A stretch of DNA of 10,000 nucleotides from Kiritimatiellota bacterium (GCA_008636095.1 VSJD01000270.1:1-10000), one strand, 5' to 3'. Shown: positions 1 through 6,748, numbered from the stretch's first letter. Translations and numbers: made by a program. The notes: a model not told the origin generated them from the sequence alone.

Positions 1-75
1 CCTGCGCCTGCGCCAACGCCCTCCGGAATGATCCGGAGGCACGCGAACACCATGGGCATGCCATTCAGGAAAGGC

Positions 76-1152
76 ATGCAATCCCCATATATGAACGTAG
101 TGATATATCGAAACTTCTTGTTTTATACAGCGCTTATTTTATCCCTGTTCTGCTTTCCTGCCTGTGATACACGCCGACCGGCGCCGAAGCAATCGTTTAT
201 GGCTATGGGCACGGTGGGTTCCGTATCGCTACCGGCGCGCGACGCAGTGCGGCTGGGAGCCGCCGTCGCGATAGTAACAAACGTCCTGCGCAATCTGGAA
301 GCGCGCTATAGCGTGTATCGACCGGAAAGCGAACTTTCTCAGTTGAATGCCCGGGCCGGGAACGCACCGCAGCCGGTTTCCCCGGAACTGCGCGAGATAC
401 TGGCCCTGGCCAAAGCCTACGGGGACCTGAGCGGCGGCGCGTTTGACGTCACCATTGGCCCACTTATGAAACTCTGGGGATTCAACCAGAACCGGCCACG
501 GGTGAACCCATTGACGCCCGATCAGGTGCGGCCCTTCCTGGACAAGATCGGCTATCGGCATATCGTGCTTTCCAATGACACCGCGTTCCTGGATCAGGCC
601 GGGGTTCAGGTAGATCTGGGCGGGATCGCCAAGGGCTATGCCATTGACCGGTGTTACGCGGAATTATTAAACCACGGCTTTTCCAATGCCCTTATAAATC
701 TTGGCGGCAACATGCGTGCTTTGGGCACGCCCGCCAAGGACCGCGCGTGGAAGATCGCCGTGCGCAATCCGTTCCAGCCCGACAAATCACTCGGCACACT
801 GGACCTATCAAACGGACAGGCCGTGGCCACGTCCGGTCATTACGAGCGGTTTGTGACCTTGAACGGGCGCCGCTATGCCCACATTATTGATCCGCGCACC
901 GGGTTCCCGGTAAGCGGCATGGCGGGCGTCACGGTCCTGGCACACACCGCCGTGGATGCCGACGCTCTTTCCACCACGCTCTTTGTGCTGGGCGCACAGG
1001 AAAGTTTGACTACGCTGAAAATAACCCCCGGGTGCGCCGCGCTATTTGTGCCGGATCAACAGCCCCTGGAAATCCGGATAGCACCAAGACCAGCCGACTG
1101 GTTCAGCCCGGCCCCGAGCTTGGCGGATCGGGTAATACTGATAAACGAATGA
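76..1152 (+). CDS. apbE: FAD:protein FMN transferase (ApbE), probable lipoprotein
   Basis: ApbE transfers FMN from FAD to a threonine of target proteins by a phosphodiester bond; its expected targets here are RnfG and RnfD, encoded downstream. Family motifs appear in order: MGT near the mature N-terminus, SELSQLN, GGAFDVTIGPLMKLWGF, DLGGIAKGYA (residues 180-189), INLGGN, ATSGHYERF, HIIDPRTG (269-276) and ADALSTTLFVLG, in which Asp296 and Thr300 fit the usual Mg2+ ligands. The N-terminus is a short basic/polar stretch, a hydrophobic core and a lipobox-like FPAC (Cys30), so export and lipidation are likely. Several in-frame ATGs exist (28, 52, 58, 76, 91). I chose 76 because AGGA at 67-70 lies five bases upstream; 91 would also give a good signal peptide. 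The frame is open upstream to base 1, so a longer start is not excluded. From 76 it has 358 residues, normal for the family. Being next to rnfA is a common arrangement. The function call is firm; the start is not. Confidence 0.95.
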   Translation: MQSPYMNVVIYRNFLFYTALILSLFCFPACDTRRPAPKQSFMAMGTVGSVSLPARDAVRLGAAVAIVTNVLRNLEARYSVYRPESELSQLNARAGNAPQPVSPELREILALAKAYGDLSGGAFDVTIGPLMKLWGFNQNRPRVNPLTPDQVRPFLDKIGYRHIVLSNDTAFLDQAGVQVDLGGIAKGYAIDRCYAELLNHGFSNALINLGGNMRALGTPAKDRAWKIAVRNPFQPDKSLGTLDLSNGQAVATSGHYERFVTLNGRRYAHIIDPRTGFPVSGMAGVTVLAHTAVDADALSTTLFVLGAQESLTTLKITPGCAALFVPDQQPLEIRIAPRPADWFSPAPSLADRVILINE

Positions 1153-1166
1153 AAGCCACTTTTGTT

Positions 1167-1195
1167 TTGATTTTTGGCAAGTTTTGTAATATAAA
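1167..1195 (+). promoter_or_regulatory. Possible sigma70-type promoter for rnfA and the rnf operon
   Basis: In the AT-rich start of the 183-base gap between apbE and rnfA, TTGATT (1167-1172) and TATAAA (1190-1195) are separated by 17 bases, the ideal spacing. The first hexamer matches the -35 consensus at four of six bases and the second matches the -10 at five of six. Transcription would begin near 1202, giving a leader of about 130 bases before rnfA. The rest of the gap is GC-rich and contains a modest hairpin (1249-1271, seven base pairs with a two-base bulge) without a following T-run. I recognise no riboswitch there. apbE and rnf could still be co-transcribed. This is a pattern match only. 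Confidence 0.35.
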
Positions 1196-1335
1196 TTTAG
1201 TTTTTTACGACCGGATGTGTCCGCCATCTGCGTAAGAAATTTCGGCATGCCCGCGAAACACGCGTACGGGCGCCACTTGCCACTGGACGTCGACGCGTAA
1301 AGCGGGTTGCGGCCAAAGATTGCCTTGGGGTTGAT

Positions 1336-1932
1336 ATGGAAAAATACATCCTGCTCATTATCAGCGCGGTGCTGGTCAACAATTTCGTGCTGACCCGCTT
1401 CCTGGGGATCTGCCCCTTTTTGGGAGTTTCCAAGAAACTGCCGACGGCACTGGGTATGTGCGCCGCAATCGTCTTTGTGATGACCTGCGCCTCAGCGGTG
1501 GTATGGTTGATATCCCGGTTCTTACTGGAACCCGCCGGAGTGTTCCACACCGACCTGACCTACCTGCAGACCATCGTGTTCATTCTGGTCATTGCGGCCT
1601 TTGTGCAATTCGTCGAAATGATTATCCGGAAATTCAGCCCGGGACTTTACAAAGCCCTGGGAATTTACCTGCCGCTCATTACGACCAATTGCGCTGTGCT
1701 GGGCGTGGCGGTCCTGAATGTGCAAAAGGGCTACAACCTGTTAGCCGCCACGCTGTTCGGGTTCGGCGCCGCTGCCGGCTTTTCGCTGGCGCTCATCATC
1801 TTTACAGGCTTGCGCGAAAAAATCGACCGCTCCAACCCGCCACAGGCGTTCCGTGGCACCGCCATCGCGCTCCTGACGGCCGGACAGTTGAGTCTGGCCT
1901 TCATGGGCTTTGCGGCCTTGATCAAAATGTAA
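1336..1932 (+). CDS. rnfA: Rnf complex membrane subunit RnfA
   Basis: RnfA is an integral membrane subunit of the Rnf ferredoxin:NAD oxidoreductase. With RnfE it forms a pseudo-symmetric pair that holds an intramembrane [2Fe-2S] cluster and passes electrons across the membrane. The 198-residue product, close to the family's usual 190-195, has six hydrophobic segments. It contains both hallmark half-sites: [12 protein letters not shown] with Cys26 and [12 protein letters not shown] with Cys119, the expected cluster ligands. The ATG at 1336 is preceded by GGGG at 1327-1330, five bases away. It is the first rnf gene, and rnfB starts 26 bases after its stop. The only close alternative is the Na+-NQR paralogue NqrE or NqrD, but the following RnfB and RnfC rule that out. 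Confidence 0.96.
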   Translation: MEKYILLIISAVLVNNFVLTRFLGICPFLGVSKKLPTALGMCAAIVFVMTCASAVVWLISRFLLEPAGVFHTDLTYLQTIVFILVIAAFVQFVEMIIRKFSPGLYKALGIYLPLITTNCAVLGVAVLNVQKGYNLLAATLFGFGAAAGFSLALIIFTGLREKIDRSNPPQAFRGTAIALLTAGQLSLAFMGFAALIKM

Positions 1933-1958
1933 GTTTAATTACTTGTGAGATAAGTTGC

Positions 1959-2774
1959 ATGCCTTTCGACATTATAGATCCAACCATCATCATGGGCGGG
2001 GTCGGGCTGTCCTGCGGCATCCTGCTGGGCGTGGCCGCGCGCTTTTTAACCGTGACCGTAAACCCGCGCATTGAGGCGCTCACGGCCCTCTTGCCCGGCG
2101 TCAACTGCGGCGCCTGCGGTCTGCCCGGGTGCTCCGAATATGCCCGGGCGCTCATCATGCATGGCGCCAAGGTTAACCTCTGCAAGCCGGGTGGACCGAA
2201 AACCATGCGTCAGATAGCCGTCTTCCTGGGGGTCGAGCCGGTCACTATGGAACGGCAGGTCGCCCTTGTGCTGTGCGGCGGGGACGATAAAACGGCAATA
2301 CGCAAATTTTGCTATAACGGCATTGCCGATTGCGCCGCCGCGGCGCTCGTGGGTGGGGGCGACAAGGCCTGCGGCTACGGATGCCTGGGTCTGGGAAGTT
2401 GCGCGCGCATCTGCCCGACCGAAGCCATTGAAATTACGCACGCGCGCCTGGCCGTTATCCATCCGGAGCTTTGTATCGGCTGTGGCCAGTGCGTGAAGGC
2501 CTGTCCGAAAAAAATCATCCAGCTCGTGCCTGAAAGCCGAACCATTCACGTCCTGTGCCGGTCGAAGGACCGCGGGAACGTAGTGAAAAAGAACTGCTCC
2601 ATCGGCTGTATTGGCTGCACGCTCTGCACCAAGGCGGCGGGCAATGCCATCAAGATGGAAGGCGCCCTGGCCGTCGTGGATTACACCCAGCCGCTGGAGA
2701 ATGAAGAAGCCATCACCAAATGCCCGCAACATACAATTATCAAGCGCTCCGGCCGGAAGGAGGTCCCGGCATGA
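1959..2774 (+). CDS. rnfB: Rnf complex ferredoxin-like iron-sulfur subunit RnfB
   Basis: RnfB is the electron-entry or relay subunit at the cytoplasmic face of Rnf, anchored by one N-terminal helix and carrying several [4Fe-4S] clusters. The 271-residue product has a hydrophobic segment at about residues 9-31. It then has the Fe-S domain CGACGLPGC plus a later Cys (Cys50, 53, 58, 75), a cysteine set in CGYGCLGLGSCARICP (138, 142, 148, 152), a classical ferredoxin motif CIGCGQCVKACP (172, 175, 178, 182), and a further cysteine cluster in CSIGCIGCTLC. The frame is open far upstream inside rnfA, but homology starts with MPFDII. The ATG at 1959 has only a weak ribosome site (GAGA). Its stop overlaps the rnfC start by four bases (ATGA), implying translational coupling. 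Confidence 0.95.
   Translation: MPFDIIDPTIIMGGVGLSCGILLGVAARFLTVTVNPRIEALTALLPGVNCGACGLPGCSEYARALIMHGAKVNLCKPGGPKTMRQIAVFLGVEPVTMERQVALVLCGGDDKTAIRKFCYNGIADCAAAALVGGGDKACGYGCLGLGSCARICPTEAIEITHARLAVIHPELCIGCGQCVKACPKKIIQLVPESRTIHVLCRSKDRGNVVKKNCSIGCIGCTLCTKAAGNAIKMEGALAVVDYTQPLENEEAITKCPQHTIIKRSGRKEVPA
2755..2763 (+). promoter_or_regulatory. Strong Shine-Dalgarno site of rnfC
   Basis: GGAAGGAGG lies inside the last codons of rnfB, seven bases before the ATG at 2771. It is the best ribosome site in the operon. It fixes the rnfC start at 2771 rather than at the longer in-frame start at 2720, and it fits the ATGA stop-start overlap with rnfB. Confidence 0.8.
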
Positions 2775-4120
2775 AAACACGGAGGGCCATGTTCCGTTCC
2801 AAAGGCGGCGTTCATCCGGCTTCCCGCAAACGGGCGACCAACGCCATGCCGGTTGAGTTCATGCCGTTGTCAAAAGTCCTTTTCGTATCCATGGTCCAGC
2901 ACATGGGCGCGCCGGCCCGACCGGTTGTAAAAAAAGGCGATGCCGTCATGCGCGGACAGGTACTGGGCGAAGCCGGGGGCTATGTTTCCGCACCGGTCCA
3001 CGCGCCGACCTCCGGCAAGGTCATCGCCATCAGTGAACGCCCCACCCAGGCTGGTCTGCCAGCCGCATGCGTGGAGATTGAGCCGGACGGCGAGGACCGC
3101 TGGGACGCCGCGCGCCAGCCGGGCCCGGACTGGAAAACCATGGAGGCCAAAGCCCTCGTGGAACGGATCGTCGCCGCGGGCATCGTCGGCATGGGCGGCG
3201 CGGGTTTTCCGACGCATGTAAAGCTTTCCCCGCCTGCCGGCAAAACGATTGATACGCTTATCATTAACGGCGCGGAATGCGAGCCATACCTGACCGCCGA
3301 CCAGCGGCTCATGGTGGAAGCGGCGCAAAGTATCTGGACAGGCGTACAGATCGTGCGGCAAATTCTGGGCGCCCGCCGGCTGGTGATGGCCATTGAGGAC
3401 AATAAACCTGACGCCATCCAAGCCATGAGCGCCGCCATGGAAGGGACCGATGCCGAACTGGTCGTCCTGAAAACCGAATATCCTCAGGGAGCTGAGAAAC
3501 AATTGATTTATGCCGTGACTGGCCGCGAGGTGCCGTCCGGCGGCCTGCCTATGGCTGTCGGCGCGCTCGTGGAAAACGTCGGCACCTGTGCCGCCATTTA
3601 TGATGCCATCGTGGAGGGGCGCCCGTTGACGGAACGCATCGTGACCGTCACGGGCGCAATGGTCCGGACGCCTAAAAACTTGCGGGCGCGCATCGGCACC
3701 CCGCTGGCAGACCTGGTGGCTTTTTGCGGCGGGATGGTGGGCTTGCCGGGCAAGATCATTTGCGGCGGACCTATGATGGGTCTGGCCCAAGGTTCGTTGG
3801 AAGCGGCGGTAACCAAAACAACCTCCGGCGTGGTACTTTTGCCCCACCAGGCGGTTCAGCAATTTTCATCCATGCCGTGCATCAGTTGCGGCCGGTGTGT
3901 TTCGGCCTGTCCGATGCGGCTTATGCCGAACACACTGGGCGAAATGATCGAGGCTGAGGATAACGAGGGCGCGGAAGGACTCAACGTGATGGATTGTATC
4001 GAATGCGGGTCCTGCGCCTACGAGTGCCCGGCACATCGGCCTCTGGTCCAGCACATGCGCCAGGCCAAGGCCGAGATCACGAAGCAAAGGCTGAAGAAGG
4101 CAACGGCGGCAAAGGGATAG
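2771..4120 (+). CDS. rnfC: Rnf complex NADH-binding subunit RnfC
   Basis: RnfC is the peripheral cytoplasmic subunit that binds FMN and NAD(H) and carries two [4Fe-4S] clusters, exchanging electrons with RnfB. The 449-residue product opens with GGVHP, then a biotinyl/lipoyl-like segment (GAPARPVV, VSAPVHAPTSGKV). A Rossmann-like nucleotide and FMN domain follows, with GMGGAGFP near residues 140-147 and NGAECEPYL near 166-174, and then EVPSGGLPMAVGALVENVGT. Two ferredoxin motifs lie near the C-terminus: CISCGRCVSACP (Cys370, 373, 376, 380) and CIECGSCAYECP (Cys409, 412, 415, 419). The protein ends soon after in a short Lys/Ala-rich tail, so it is the compact form without the long Ala/Lys-rich extension of enterobacterial RnfC. 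Its start overlaps the rnfB stop, and rnfD begins nine bases after its stop. Confidence 0.96.
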   Translation: MKTRRAMFRSKGGVHPASRKRATNAMPVEFMPLSKVLFVSMVQHMGAPARPVVKKGDAVMRGQVLGEAGGYVSAPVHAPTSGKVIAISERPTQAGLPAACVEIEPDGEDRWDAARQPGPDWKTMEAKALVERIVAAGIVGMGGAGFPTHVKLSPPAGKTIDTLIINGAECEPYLTADQRLMVEAAQSIWTGVQIVRQILGARRLVMAIEDNKPDAIQAMSAAMEGTDAELVVLKTEYPQGAEKQLIYAVTGREVPSGGLPMAVGALVENVGTCAAIYDAIVEGRPLTERIVTVTGAMVRTPKNLRARIGTPLADLVAFCGGMVGLPGKIICGGPMMGLAQGSLEAAVTKTTSGVVLLPHQAVQQFSSMPCISCGRCVSACPMRLMPNTLGEMIEAEDNEGAEGLNVMDCIECGSCAYECPAHRPLVQHMRQAKAEITKQRLKKATAAKG

Positions 4121-4129
4121 GATCGCGGC

Positions 4130-5173
4130 ATGAATGAACCTGTTGAAAAAACTTTGCCCATAGCGGCCAAAGAACCCACCTGGCTGGCAAGCAGTTCGCC
4201 GCACGCGCATTCAGGCGATTCGGTGCGCAAGATCATGCTCACGGTGATTATAGCGCTCATGCCGGCTCTGGCGGCGGCGGGCATCTTTTTCGGCTGGGAT
4301 GCCCTCCGTCTGACTGGCGTTTGCATCGTCAGTTGTGTGGCGGCGGAAGCGGCGACCCGCAAGCTCATGCGCCGCGACAAGGGTATTGGCGACTTGAGCG
4401 CCGTGGTCACCGGCCTTTTACTGGCATTTAACCTGCCGCCAGCGCTCCCGAGCTGGATGGCCGTGGTCGGCTCGATAGTGGCGATTGTCATTGCCAAGCA
4501 ATTTTACGGCGGACTGGGCTATAACCCCTTCAACCCGGCACTTATCGGACGTGTGCTTCTGTTGATTTCGTTCCCCGTGGCCATGACAACCTGGGGCCCG
4601 TGGCAGATTCTATCGCCGGCGGCCGGCGTGGACGCGATCACCACGGCCACACCGCTGGGGTTGGTCAAGACGACGCTCGGTACAGGCCAGCCCCTACCCT
4701 TTGTGTTCGACGGTGACACGATCCTTCAATTTTTCATGGGTGCTAAAAACGGGTGCATCGGCGAGGTATCCGTCCTGGCGCTCCTGATCGGCGGGATGTA
4801 CCTCCTGTGGCGGCGCTGTATTTCCTGGCAAGTACCCGTGTTTTACATCGGCACGGTGGCAGTTTTTGCCACAATCCTCTGGCTGGCGGATCCGACCCAT
4901 AACTACAATCCTCTCTTCCATATTCTGACAGGCGGTTTGGTCCTGGGTGCGTTCTTCATGGCCACCGACATGGTGACCACACCGGTCACGAAGACCGGCC
5001 TGATGTTCTTCGGTATCGGCTGTGGTGTGCTGACCATGGTCATCCGCAAGTGGGGCGGATACCCGGAAGGGGTCAGTTTTGCGATTCTGATCATGAACGC
5101 CTTCACCCCGCTGTTGAACCGCATGACACGGCCACGGGTCTTCGGGCACGGCCAGAAGAAAAAACAGGCATAG
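4130..5173 (+). CDS. rnfD: Rnf complex membrane subunit RnfD (covalent FMN)
   Basis: RnfD is a polytopic membrane subunit, homologous to NqrB, that carries covalent FMN and is thought to form part of the ion-translocation path. The 347-residue product has the family signature SPHAHSGDSVRKIM near residues 23-36, then many hydrophobic helices. It includes KQFYGGLGYNPFNPALIGR and, late in the protein, the conserved FFMATDMVTTPVT stretch. The expected flavinylation site is TATPL with Thr174 as acceptor, preceded by DAIT. The ATG at 4130 has AGGA seven bases upstream, overlapping the rnfC stop. The C-terminus is a short basic tail. It is followed by the unusually long 240-base gap before rnfG. Confidence 0.95.
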   Translation: MNEPVEKTLPIAAKEPTWLASSSPHAHSGDSVRKIMLTVIIALMPALAAAGIFFGWDALRLTGVCIVSCVAAEAATRKLMRRDKGIGDLSAVVTGLLLAFNLPPALPSWMAVVGSIVAIVIAKQFYGGLGYNPFNPALIGRVLLLISFPVAMTTWGPWQILSPAAGVDAITTATPLGLVKTTLGTGQPLPFVFDGDTILQFFMGAKNGCIGEVSVLALLIGGMYLLWRRCISWQVPVFYIGTVAVFATILWLADPTHNYNPLFHILTGGLVLGAFFMATDMVTTPVTKTGLMFFGIGCGVLTMVIRKWGGYPEGVSFAILIMNAFTPLLNRMTRPRVFGHGQKKKQA

Positions 5174-5218
5174 CTGCGATGTTCATGTGAAAGGCGATAA
5201 AAATCAGCACGCATTCAA

Positions 5219-5399
5219 GTGTTCGGGGTTCGGTGTTCAGTGTTCGGAGAAAAATGACCGATGAACCAGGAGACAACCAGCAATTCTCATTATGACGCAA
5301 TCTCGTCTTCCAAACGTGTCATTCCGAGCGCAGCGAGGAATCACGGCTTTATCAGAAGGAGTATGGCGAGCCGAACACCGAACTCTGAACACCGAACAC
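5219..5399. repeat. Inverted-repeat element with heptamer-repeat arms (MITE-like or BIME-like)
   Basis: The left arm (5219-5247) is four tandem copies of a GTGTTCG-type heptamer plus one base. The right arm (5371-5399) is the inverse: four copies of CGAACAC-type heptamers. Paired end to end, 29 positions give 25 Watson-Crick pairs, one G-T and three mismatches (5227/5391, 5234/5384, 5239/5379). Between the arms lie about 123 bases that include another imperfect palindrome (5321-5341). The whole could be a miniature mobile element or an extragenic palindromic element, and in mRNA it could fold into a long stem around a 123-base loop. No transposase is encoded. I see no clear target-site duplication. 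Confidence 0.7.
5321..5341. repeat. Imperfect palindrome inside the element (ATTCCGAGCGCAGCGAGGAAT)
   Basis: ATTCC and GGAAT form five pairs. They enclose two opposed G/A positions and an inner GC/GC pair around a three-base loop. The sequence resembles a short dispersed motif (GTCATTCCGAGCGCAGCGAGGAATC type) that, from memory, recurs between genes in many unrelated bacterial genomes. Whether it is multi-copy in this genome cannot be told from one window. Confidence 0.5.
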
Positions 5400-5407
5400 C
5401 TGAGTAG
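5363..5407 (+). CDS. Possible 14-codon leader ORF upstream of rnfG
   Basis: An ATG at 5363 opens a frame through the right arm of the repeat to a TAG at 5405-5407, encoding MASRTPNSEHRTPE. It ends six bases before the rnfG ATG. AAGGAG at 5356-5361 is the best ribosome site nearby but sits only one base from this ATG, which is too close for normal use. The ORF could couple translation into rnfG, or it may be a chance frame through the repeat. I see no protein family and no attenuator-type codon run. The latter reading is as likely as the former. Confidence 0.15.
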   Translation: MASRTPNSEHRTPE

Positions 5408-5413
5408 TTACCC

Positions 5414-5995
5414 ATGAAAGACATAATCAAAATGGTGGTGGTGTTGACGGTCATCAGCGTGGTGGCCGGATATCTGCTGGCAACGACCAATAAAATCACC
5501 AAAGCGCCGATTGCCGCCGCGCGGCTGGCCGAAAAATTAGACGCCATGAAAAAAGTCCTGCCGGACTACGACAACGATCCCGTGGCGAACACCTGCGTCG
5601 TAAAAGAAGCCGGCAAGGAATGGACATTTTACGTGGCACGCAAGCAGGGTGTCTTCGTCGGCGCCGCTTTCGAGGCCTCCTCGGACCAGGGCTACAACGG
5701 CACGATCCGCATCCTGGCCGGAATCCTGCCGGACAATCGCATCAAGGGGTTGGAGATAGTTGAACAGGCCGAAACCCCGGGTTTGGGCGCGAAAATTTCG
5801 GAAAGCGCATTCAAGGACCAATTTCAAGGCAAAGCGATTTTCAGCACGCGCTGGATGGTTAAAAAAGACGGCGGCGATATTGACGCCATTACCGGCGCTA
5901 CGATTTCGCCGCGGGCCGTGGTTTCCGCCCTGGAAACAGGGCTGGCAGTATATACGAATAATTTTGACAAGATTGCGGCCACGGCTGACAGATAG
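5414..5995 (+). CDS. rnfG: Rnf complex FMN-carrying subunit RnfG
   Basis: RnfG is a single-helix membrane subunit with an extracytoplasmic FMN-binding domain, homologous to NqrC. It receives covalent FMN from ApbE and relays electrons. The 193-residue product has one N-terminal transmembrane segment (about residues 5-23). The FMN_bind domain follows, with the core ETPGLGAKI (120-128) and the flavinylation motif TGATIS, in which Thr163 is the expected acceptor, followed by the usual PRAVVSAL helix. Length is typical. The ATG at 5414 has only a weak ribosome site (GAG at 5402-5404, nine bases away), because the repeat element ends just upstream. It is preceded by the 240-base interruption and followed by an 80-base gap. 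Confidence 0.95.
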   Translation: MKDIIKMVVVLTVISVVAGYLLATTNKITKAPIAAARLAEKLDAMKKVLPDYDNDPVANTCVVKEAGKEWTFYVARKQGVFVGAAFEASSDQGYNGTIRILAGILPDNRIKGLEIVEQAETPGLGAKISESAFKDQFQGKAIFSTRWMVKKDGGDIDAITGATISPRAVVSALETGLAVYTNNFDKIAATADR

Positions 5996-6003
5996 AGGTC
6001 ATA

Positions 6004-6058
6004 GATCAGCAGTCAAAAGTCAGCATAAGAAATGTGCAGGAGCCGATCCCCGATCGGC
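6004..6058 (+). repeat. Small repeat-like tract and perfect hairpin between rnfG and rnfE
   Basis: The 80-base gap first holds a short near-repetitive tract (6008-6023, CAGCAGTCAAAAGTCA, with AGTC occurring twice eight bases apart). It then has GCCGATC (6042-6048), loop CCC, GATCGGC (6052-6058), a perfect seven-base stem. The form AGGAGC followed by a short palindrome ending GGCGA recalls REP-type extragenic palindromes. No T-run follows, so it is not a classical terminator. It lies seven bases before the rnfE ribosome site GAGG (6066-6069) and could affect stability or translation at this junction. Confidence 0.5.
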
Positions 6059-6075
6059 GATAAGCGAGGCAACCC

Positions 6076-6738
6076 ATGCGGTTTTACAAGGAACTGATTA
6101 AGGGCCTGTGGACGGAAAACCCCATTTTCCGGCTTGTGCTGGGCATGTGCCCCGCCCTGGCCATTACGACTTCGGTCATGAACGCCATCGGCATGGGATT
6201 GGCCGCCACGTTCGTGCTGATCTGCTCCAACATCGCCATTGCGGCCGTGCACAATATCGTGCCGAGCAAAGTCCGGATTCCCTGTTACATCGTGATTATT
6301 GCCACCTTCGTCACGGTTGTAGACCTGCTGATGAACGCGTACCTGCACGAATTGCACAAGTCTTTGGGCATATTCATTCCACTCATCGTGGTAAACTGCA
6401 TTATCCTGGGCCGGGCAGAAGCGTTTGCCAGCAAGAACGGCGTTTGGCTGTCGATCGCCGACGGCATTGGCATGGGTATAGGTTTCACGCTGTCACTGAT
6501 TGTGGTTTCCGCCATCCGGGAAATTTTGGGAAACGCCACCCTGCTGGGTTATGCCGTCGGCCATTACCAGGTAGCCCTGCTAATGGTCCTGCCGCCGGGC
6601 GGGTTCCTGACGTTAGGTTGCCTGCTGGCACTGATGAATCACATCCAGGCCGGCATGGCTCGGCGCAGCGGACACGCCTACGTCCCCCCTCCCACCCTGG
6701 ACTGCCGCCACTGCGCTATCTGTAAATGGGGCGAGTAA
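6076..6738 (+). CDS. rnfE: Rnf complex membrane subunit RnfE
   Basis: RnfE is the inverted-topology partner of RnfA and shares its intramembrane [2Fe-2S] cluster. The 220-residue product has the family start (GLWTENPIFRLVLGMCPALA, Cys25) and the second half-site IPLIVVNCIILGRAEAFA (Cys109). SIADGIGMGIGFTLSL and a further helix follow. The length is close to the usual 195-235. The C-terminal tail holds Cys210, Cys213 and Cys216 in a CxxCxxC pattern (CRHCAIC), which could hold metal or form disulfides; I do not assign it a role. The ATG at 6076 is preceded by GAGG six bases away. It is the last rnf gene and is convergent with the hydrogenase protease gene, with only ten bases between the two stop codons. 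Confidence 0.95.
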   Translation: MRFYKELIKGLWTENPIFRLVLGMCPALAITTSVMNAIGMGLAATFVLICSNIAIAAVHNIVPSKVRIPCYIVIIATFVTVVDLLMNAYLHELHKSLGIFIPLIVVNCIILGRAEAFASKNGVWLSIADGIGMGIGFTLSLIVVSAIREILGNATLLGYAVGHYQVALLMVLPPGGFLTLGCLLALMNHIQAGMARRSGHAYVPPPTLDCRHCAICKWGE

Positions 6739-6748
6739 AAAGATGGTT

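Larger units (their letters stand above)
5174..5413 (+). other. Non-coding spacer inside the rnf operon, filled by a repeat element
   Basis: This 240-base stretch between rnfD and rnfG contrasts with gaps of 26, -4 and 9 bases among the four genes before it. It carries no open frame longer than about 15 codons on the + strand that I would call a gene. Most of it (5219-5399) is an inverted-repeat element described separately. The bases before the element (5174-5218) hold nothing I recognise, and 5401-5413 hold only a weak ribosome site for rnfG. There is no hairpin followed by a T-run, so no classical terminator is evident. Confidence 0.8.

Noticed and set aside
3..167. Partial + strand frame open from the window start to a TGA at 165-167, possible end of an upstream gene
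   Set aside because: It overlaps the apbE signal-peptide region by about 90 bases and turns into unlikely sequence there. Another frame ends at 29-31 with an ATGA overlap at 28. Neither can be supported from so few bases.
1458..1958. In-frame upstream extension of rnfB running through rnfA
   Set aside because: RnfB homology begins at the ATG at 1959; the extension is out-of-frame translation of rnfA.
2046..2780. Long - strand open frame (244 codons) opposite rnfB
   Set aside because: It lies wholly under rnfB, has no recognisable motif, and its composition is what GC-rich codon use gives on the opposite strand.
2870..3862. Long - strand open frame (330 codons) opposite rnfC
   Set aside because: A shadow of the rnfC reading frame: His/Arg/Gly-rich, without domains, while rnfC has full family motifs.
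5219..5247. Heptamer tandem repeats as a CRISPR-like or coding repeat
   Set aside because: The unit is 7 bases with no spacers, and no open frame uses it convincingly; it is better explained as the arm of an inverted repeat.
1336..6738. Na+-translocating NADH:quinone reductase (Nqr) instead of Rnf
   Set aside because: RnfB with its multiple cysteine clusters and RnfC with two C-terminal ferredoxin motifs are Rnf-specific, and no NqrF or NqrA is present.
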